From assembly GCA_964017195.1 (NCBI GenBank), contig OZ024892.1, positions 16,605,871 to 16,669,870 of the forward strand: 64,000 bases of DNA, read 5' to 3'. The notes below the pieces were generated by a model, which saw only the letters and a program-made list of their open reading frames with translations, ran no database searches and had not been told where the DNA came from. Source of the stretch: Siderastrea radians (Eukaryota > Cnidaria > Anthozoa > Scleractinia > Rhizangiidae). A program made the position numbers and the translations under genes. This document shows positions 57,520 to 64,000 of this stretch, piece after piece; within the stretch, counting starts at the first letter, position 1, and each line of letters starts with the position of its first letter.

Positions 57520-60230
57520 GACCACCAGCAGATAGATCTATGCTGCCTACTGCAAACACAGGGCAGCGTGGTGGTTATCTCCAGTCAGTCTGTGGGAACC
57601 TTTGGATTCATACAGGGAAGGAGGGGCTGATAAGGGGATCGTCGTACCTCTTAAGGGTTGAAATTCGTGGTCTGATAGCGCTGACTTTGGAAGCTTAAAA
57701 AGTAAGACTGTCAGATTTATCAAAATCACCTACTCAGAAAATGTGACAGGTCTGACTAATCTTCACAAGAATCTTAACCTCCTGGTAGGGAAACGAGATT
57801 CTTGTAACTTTCATAGGGTTTCTCTTCTGAAAATTACGACGTCTACCCCCCCATATCCCGCCCCCCAGGGGAGAGGGGTTGAAGTGTTTCAGCTTATGCC
57901 CTGAATGTTAAGTCATACAAAAAAACTTGGAATTCCCGTAACCTGGTGATAGTGTCTTTCTTCGCTTCAAATATGACGCGTGGTGAAGTAATAGAGTAAG
58001 AGTAGTAAGCTGACTAGAGACAGATGGGTCTCATTTTCTTTGCAGTATTCACTGAAAAGGTTATCCACTGCTTTAATGAGTCTGACTGTTCAAAATTTGA
58101 TCCAATTTCAAAAGAGCTACTCTTTGGAATTCTCAACAACCCAAGACCATCTTTCAAAAAATCAACCACAGTACCCTTCTATTTATGCGTTATTACATTT
58201 AAAAGAGAAAGTTAAACAAAGAAGCACTGCTTCTCCAGGACTTCATCAAAAGAATAAAAAATATATATATTTTTGAGAAACTTAACGTGTAAGGAAGATG
58301 TCTCTTCCTCCTCCCTTATCTCTTCTGTAGTAAATTAATTTATTTAAAATAAATGAATTGTCTGTATTTTTCTTCAGTTTTGAAATTTATATTCAACTTA
58401 TGTGTTTTTGTTTCTTTCTTAACTTTTCCTTTTAAATATGTGTGTTTAATTTCAGATATTTACTGTTGTAATTAGGACGTGTGAATTGCCAAATAAAGGT
58501 TATTAAAAAAGAGAGATAGAAAAAAACTCCACGAAAACTATTTTTGTCACCGTTTGAATGGAAAGCCCTTCACTCCTCCGACTCCATCCCAAAATGTTAT
58601 AATACACTGAAAAGAATATTGAGAAGGATATCTTTGAACGCGACAATTAACTTAGAAGAAGCAAAAACGATGTATCCAAGAGACCTGTACCTAGGGCGTG
58701 CCGCAATAGAACCATATGTACATTCACACGATGCTGAGGCAAACTGTTATAACTAAGATTATATACCTAAAATACCATCACCTACTCATCACTCAGAAGT
58801 TGTGGCGCAGTGGATAGACGCGGTTTGCTTGATAGTAGTATCAGTAGCAGCGAACTACTTGATGTTAGTATGTTCTGGTAAGTTACGTTCGAGCCTCACA
58901 ATTTTACAATTTCATCTCTCCGTTTCTTTATTTATTTTGGTTTCATTTTGTTTTGCTTTGTTTTTGTTTTTTCTTTTTACCTCACCATTCGGCCCGAACG
59001 CCGAAAGCAAAAGAAGCCACCTTTTTTAAATTTTAAGTTTAAACGTGCTTATTATTTTATGACAATTTCTACCGATACGAATTAAGATAAGCCGGCGGTA
59101 ACGTTGCATATTATTTTATCCAAAATCATAACAATAAGGTAACGACCACTTGGTATTATTTGATCGAAAACTTTACTCAGAGACTACGTATCAGGGGGTA
59201 TTGAGGAGCCCCGCTGTTAGCTAGGCTGTCTATATATAATATAATAGTTTATAGTTATGGTCAAAGAGATCAATATCTCTTTGGGGTTAATACACCACGT
59301 TGAAACTTGAAGCCTCAATCCTCGTTAAGAGAAGGCGTTGGAAATTTTTGTTGTAATTGTTATACCGTATGCTAGATTATATCTCTCGTTAAACTGCAAA
59401 TCACCTTTCCGTTTTTTTTTCTCTCAAAACGAGCAGACAGTGGATGGCAATCGCTAGAAGCGTAACGAAAATCGTGAAAAATTTACGTCGCCGGAAAGTT
59501 TTTGAAAAATGCCACTTAGCCAAAAGTAACATTTACTTGTAACAATTTCGAGAATCACCTGATGATTTTTTCAACCTTCAAAATCTTACGGTGCCCAGAA
59601 AAACAATCCTCCTCCCAATCAAAAGTCGTGGCTCTTCCAATGTCTATTTTAGGCTCAAGGGTTATGATTATGCAATCACAAACCTTTTTGGTGCTGCTGC
59701 GAAACATTTTTACAGGTAATGCAAAACAAACACGGTCGCAGACAAAGGAAATGAACCCCATCTCTTTCTACAAAGCTGACTCTTCTCTTCCTGGGCCAAG
59801 AGTCGTTTTTTGGCGAAATAAAGAAACTTTTACCAAGTTACGGCTTTTATAGGAATGCAACGGACTGAACATACACCAGTGGGGGGAATCTTGTTTAAAA
59901 ACAACAGGGATGAACATGGTAATTTTCAGAAAGAAGCCTGCTCATAGAAGATACCAGTAACTCGTTTTATAAAAAGTGCTCCTATTCATTTTCACCGTTG
60001 AGAGTCACAAATTTTCTTTGACATGTACAATTTGTTCCCCTTTTTTGGACATCAGTTCGCAACGAAATTGATCTTAAAATCGTCATTTTGATTTACAGTA
60101 AACATTCAGAGGAGTACATGTCATATGGGAGGTCCCCCAAAGCAGTAAAGATACTCACAAAAGGGCTTAAGATAACTGCAAGCCACAACAATCTCTTAGT
60201 GGTCAAAGACGCAAACTTTCAAAGAACTTT
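57520..60230. other. Spacer between P5 and P6
   Basis: This aligns with 3,640-7,145 minus the 750 bp insertion. It includes the empty site GTGCCGCAATAGAACC near 58,697. No gene called. Confidence 0.45.
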
Positions 60231-60232
60231 TC

Positions 60233-60238
60233 TTTATT
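60233..60238 (-). terminator. P6 polyadenylation signal
   Basis: TTTATT on the plus strand reads AATAAA on the minus strand in GACCAATAAAGAA. Confidence 0.7.
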
Positions 60239-60344
60239 GGTCACACCGGCAGCTGTTTACATGTCTAATTCATCCTACACTGAGCGACTTCTACACGAGC
60301 TGCCCAAAGCAGTTTACTTTATATAGGTTGGTGACCATTGCGTT

Positions 60345-62521
60345 TTAGCCGCGGCTGACAGGGCGTCTGGTTGGAGTGAGACGTGGCCTTACAGGTCTTG
60401 GGGTGCAGTTGTAGAACACGTACAGCCTGTTATTGATCACGACATAACCTGAATGGCCAACCACAATCCAGCCTTTGAACCCTGGCTTCATGCCTGGAAC
60501 TGAGAAGAAAAAATGTTACATGAAGCCAAATTTCCGAAAACAGGGCCCGGTTGTTCAAAAGCCGGTTAACACTCAACCGAGATTAAAGGCCCACCTTCAC
60601 CCAAACGGCCTTGCGACCGTTTGTTATTGTTTTCAAATGGTTCTATTGTTTTCCTCGAATATTCCTGCGAGCGAGAAAATTGTCACGTAAATTCAAAACA
60701 AATCGGAGGAGCCATATCGCATCGATTTACTTTGCGAAGTTGCCCCAATCTACGGCCTCAATTTACAAATCTTTAGGCTTTTATTTAAAGCATTTACTCC
60801 CCCAAAATGTTGGAATTGTCTGATGTTCGCCATGTGAAAGTTTCAATGACATAGAAAGCGAGAAATAAGTTTGTTATGTTCGTACTTCTAAGCGCAAGCA
60901 AGCGATCTCGGCAGAAGACTCAAACAGTTACTTGGACATTCGATTGTTTTAGTCTGCAAATTGCACTCTGATTGTCTTGTAAGGTAACAGTGATTTTAAA
61001 GGCCCCTCCTAATCATTATAGAGGTTGGTCTGAAGGGAAATAAACAGCGTATACGACTAAATAGCAACTCACTGATTATCGCTCGCAAAATAGCACTTGT
61101 CCGGTGACTCCCGCATTAAGCCAGCCGTACGTGTGTACTAATCGATCAAATCTCCCTGGACCTATGATTAACTGAGAAACTAGTTATTTTAATTTAATCG
61201 TACGACGATAGATACAGCAGAAGAACAAGAAAACAATCCTGCAAAACCATTCATTTATTACACACTCGCGAGCCGCTCTGTTTACATCGCGCGAATAAAA
61301 TCAAATCAAACGAATCAAACTTACTTGTCAAGGTCCCGCATCCAATACAATCAGGAATTTAAACAACATCACATCACAAGAGATCAACATCACAAGAGAT
61401 TCATAAAATATCTGTTTCTTTGCTTCATAACACAAGCTTCTCTGAGACGAATACTGACAATATTTTCCTTCGGCATAACCGTGCAGTATCTTCAACTGCG
61501 AGGTATCATTTGGCAGGAAACATATTGGACGAAGTAAGAGCGAAAAAAATACGTTTGGCCGGCTCAGTCACAAAATAATTCCAGGAAACAATAGCCTGAT
61601 AATTGAAGAATAACTTCCTGCATGCTTTTGGACGATTTTCGACAAGATGGCTCCGGAAGAAATGGATTTTGAAAGAAAACCCGCTCAGAAACAATTTCGT
61701 GTTACACGAAATTCATAAAACAGCAAGCGCGGTGCGCAAAGCCTTTTGGGTGAAGGTGGGCTTTAAGTTCCTTTTTCTCTTGCTGAAAAGAGTTTTCATT
61801 GCTAACTTTGAGTGGCTGTTTGATAGCAACCATGCAAAGTCAAAACAAAAGGGGGGGAGAACTTAAAGGAATCCTCATTGCTTAGCGATAATAATGAATT
61901 CAAAATTCGCACTAATCCCGGGTTAGCTAATCCTGTTTCTGCCCAGGATATAAAAACCCGACTAGCCCTTCTAGTATGGTTACTCCTACATAAAAGCAAA
62001 TATCATAACCAACGACATAATTTATCCAAAATACACAATTATCACTTTGCGCCTTCTCGGGTTGTTTAGTTAGCGTCTCCAAGAGGAAGTTTTATAGGCT
62101 AACACAGGTTCATATGTTTGGTTTCCTTAACTTAAAATTTAGGGCGCAGAATATTTTGGGCAACGCAAACGATCCTTTCGTTGCCCCTAGATTTAGGGTA
62201 ACTGCGTTAAAAGTACACAAAACGTTACTTACCATAGCAACGCAATCTGAAACAGTAGCAAACCCTGAAGAAAGCACTGTTGATATTAGAAGGAATACCG
62301 ATAGGAACAATGACTCTGGGGAGGAGTCGGCGGCGGTCTTGTTCTTTTGGCTCCTCGTTCAGTGGAGATTCTTCTGCGGTGTTGGAAGGTTCGTCCTCAA
62401 GGAAAGATTCTTCCGCAGGCTGATCATTAAGGGAATCGTCGAACTTTTCATCGGTATTACTTTCAGCTTTGATAAAAGCCAAACAGAATCCCACAAAAAC
62501 CAATATCTCCAAAAAACCCAT
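60345..62521 (-). CDS. P6: secreted cationic four-cysteine peptide precursor, second subfamily (intact)
   Basis: On the minus strand, exon 62521-62233 and exon 60499-60345, phase-1 junction, 147 residues. Start MGFLEILVFVGFCLAFIKA, six bases after acceptor TTCTCCGCAG. The acidic propiece (DEKFDDSLNDQPAEESF and onward) ends in DRRR. The mature part has LLPRVIVPIGIPSNIN, FRVCYCFRLRCY, then an exon that departs from P1/P4/P5: PGMKPGFKGWIVVGHSGY, NNRLYVFYNCTPR and a Pro/Arg-rich tail ending RRPVSRG. It keeps four cysteines after the signal and has no Asp or Glu there. Convergent with P5. The intron contains a 1.2 kb TTAA element absent from P2. Likely functional gene; role unknown. Confidence 0.83.
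60587..61762. mobile_element. Non-autonomous TTAA element in the P6 intron
   Basis: TTAA at 60583-60586 and 61763-61766 flanks ends AGGCCCACCTTCACCCAAACG and the inverted TTTTGGGTGAAGGTGGGCT. Y1 (about 7,495-7,520) lacks it. 1,176 bp without a recognisable transposase; piggyBac or Kolobok type by target site. Confidence 0.8.
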
Positions 62522-62793
62522 CTCCGACTGCGGAGAAACAACAAATGAAAATTATTGTGAATTTCAACAACAACAAAAAATTGCAAAATGGCCCTTGACC
62601 CCTTTAATCTTAAGAACACTTTAGGAAAGATAGAAAACCAGCATCGAATTTTACTCTGTAAAATATCGACCAGCTCAACTAGCGCGACATTAAATAGTTC
62701 CAAACTTAGTCTTTTTGTACCCAAAAGATTCACTGGGTCATGGCTAGCGTTAAATAAAAAGCGACATATCAAAAATATACAACAGTCACTTAC

Positions 62794-62884
62794 TTAACGT
62801 TTCAAAAGTGGCCTGTGCTTCAACTCTGCTGGAAAGGTTGCTCTCCCACAACGATAGCTGAGCACGCCTACACATAGTTTTATA
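62794..62884 (-). promoter_or_regulatory. P6 TATA box and noncoding first exon
   Basis: On the minus strand TATAAAA (plus 62878-62884) precedes a donor GTAAGTG (intron from 62793) by about 84 bases. Matches P2 closely; exon 2 begins at 62527. Confidence 0.65.
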
Positions 62885-63421
62885 CCGTTTTGACAGAAAG
62901 ACAATATTAAAAAACAATAGAAATGGAGTTGTTTTTCTTTTTGTTTGCGTAAACGCTGCGTATGAGCACACAAAACACTCTTAAAAGACGTAAATGGCTA
63001 CTTAGGGAATGAAAATTTTCCGCTATCCAATATAGTGAACCCATCTGATTAACATTTTCAAGTAACCTAGGTATAAACAAACGTTTAACGATATTATTTC
63101 TATGCTACACGTATTATTGAATCTAAATATACGCTATTGATACAGCTGAATCCAGGATTTTAATGGCGTAACACTTTCAGAAAGAAACAAAATACGTTTC
63201 TCATATCAGTTGGGATTAAATGGTTGAAAGCGAGTTTAAGTTTAACAATAGCAATTAGTGATCTTTCTTTTGAAGAGACAACGAATGCTTTAACCAAAGA
63301 CATAGATAAGATTTTTATGCGCTAAAAAAGATCGATGTTATTAAGATCATTAACAGTCATTTAAAACCTAGATTCCGTAAAGTTCAAAACTTAATAAAAA
63401 TGATTTTATTCTCGGGTGTTA

Positions 63422-63535
63422 CTAAAACGAGTAACGCAGTAACGAGTAACGAGTAACGCAGTAACGAGAAAACGAGTAACGCGAAAAATTTTCCAGGGGT
63501 AAAAAATAGAAAACGAGTAACGGGAAAAAAATTGA
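63422..63535. repeat. Imperfect AACGAGTAACG repeat
   Basis: CGAGTAACG and GCAGTAACG words repeat irregularly, replacing the Y1-like sequence. Confidence 0.85.
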
Positions 63536-64000
63536 AAGGCAATAATTAAAAAAAAAAACAGTAACGGTAGAAAAATGAAAAGGGTGAAAATTACACTAAT
63601 AATAATAATAATTACTTAGGCAATGTAGAACTGTACTGAAACGAATAATGTAACCTGAAAGCTCGCTATGTTCGGGCCGTTGACAAAACCAGGATCGGAC
63701 CGGATCGGATCGGATCGGACCGGACTGACAAAACCTGGATCGGATCGGATCGGACTCACAAAACCCGGATCGGGTCGAATTCTATTTTTAAAAAAAACAT
63801 ATCTACTCAGTAAAAGTAGGGGCATTTCAAATTCCCATTAAAATTTTCAAGTGGTATCTTTGGATCAAGATAAAGAAAAGAGATCAAGAAAGTGATTGCC
63901 ATTGCACTGTTTTTGCTTTTTCTTCTCCATGCTGTCGTGAAGACTTTTGTTTATTGTTATGGATTTACACTCTGTAAACTACTTCATGAAAAGAACATTT
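63536..64000. other. Right end of window, simple repeats, no gene
   Basis: AT-rich with (AAT)n, then a GATCGG array and plain sequence to the end. Confidence 0.5.
63690..63777. repeat. GGATC pentamer repeat in three blocks
   Basis: Runs of GGATC/GGACC separated by near-identical ACAAAACC(T/C)GGATCG spacers give a higher-order repeat of about 30 bases. Confidence 0.85.

Larger units (their letters stand above)
55332..63400. repeat. Duplicated unit Y2
   Basis: Same order and orientation as Y1. P5 and P6 are the intact counterparts of P1 and P2. Similarity fades near 63,400, where simple repeats begin. Confidence 0.85.

Noticed and set aside
58801..58900. tRNA-like A box (TGGCGCAGTGG) with a B-box-like GTTCGAGCC about 80 bases downstream
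   Set aside because: No cloverleaf stems can be formed and the A-box-like word is changed in the Y1 copy (5,694).

Overview
The window reads as nuclear DNA of a cnidarian, most likely an anthozoan such as a stony coral. It is AT-rich and intron-bearing, and it carries eukaryotic splice signals, TATA boxes and AATAAA signals. Many nested DNA transposons and inverted-repeat elements interrupt it. The anthozoan call rests on general familiarity with such repeats and transposase-like proteins; no database search was possible.

The backbone is a cluster of six related small genes, called P1 to P6 here. Each encodes a secreted precursor: a signal peptide, a strongly acidic propiece, a basic run, then a cationic four-cysteine region with no Asp or Glu. 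The shared architecture is a TATA box, a short noncoding exon ending in GTAAGT, a coding exon (signal, propiece, first part of the mature region), a phase-1 intron, and a last coding exon starting Val-Pro-Gly-Met. P4 (+), P5 (+) and P6 (-) look intact. P1 (+) lacks its first bases because the window starts inside it. P2 (-) and P3 (+) carry frameshifts. I do not recognise the family. Its precursor logic resembles antimicrobial peptides and some cnidarian toxins, but function is unproven.

Layout: Y1 (1 to about 9,420) holds P1 and P2 tail to tail. X1 (10,548-42,176) holds P3. X2 (42,177 to about 53,149) is a tandem copy of X1 holding P4. Y2 (about 55,330-63,400) is a copy of Y1 holding P5 and P6. 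X1 is three times longer than X2 because of two large insertions whose empty sites survive in X2. One is a 10.4 kb CACTA/EnSpm-type element (11,506-21,935) with CACTG/CAGTG ends, subterminal arrays of a TTTGAC...GTCAAAG palindrome and an EnSpm-like transposase fragment. The other is a 9.9 kb element (30,575-40,471) with TTAA target duplication, inverted repeats of about 855 bp and one two-exon gene for a protein of about 1,577 residues. That protein combines paired zinc-finger-like modules, a candidate transposase core, an XPG/FEN1-like nuclease region and a C-terminal CXC cysteine cluster.

Smaller insertions also differ between the paired units: an insertion in the P1 intron, a 750 bp element with a terminal hairpin, a 1.2 kb TTAA element between P5 and P6, an ORF1-only non-LTR insertion inside the CACTA array, and several foldback elements. 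Apart from the peptide cluster and transposon genes, the only other coding candidates are two short exons of an unidentified minus-strand gene, conserved in X1 and X2.
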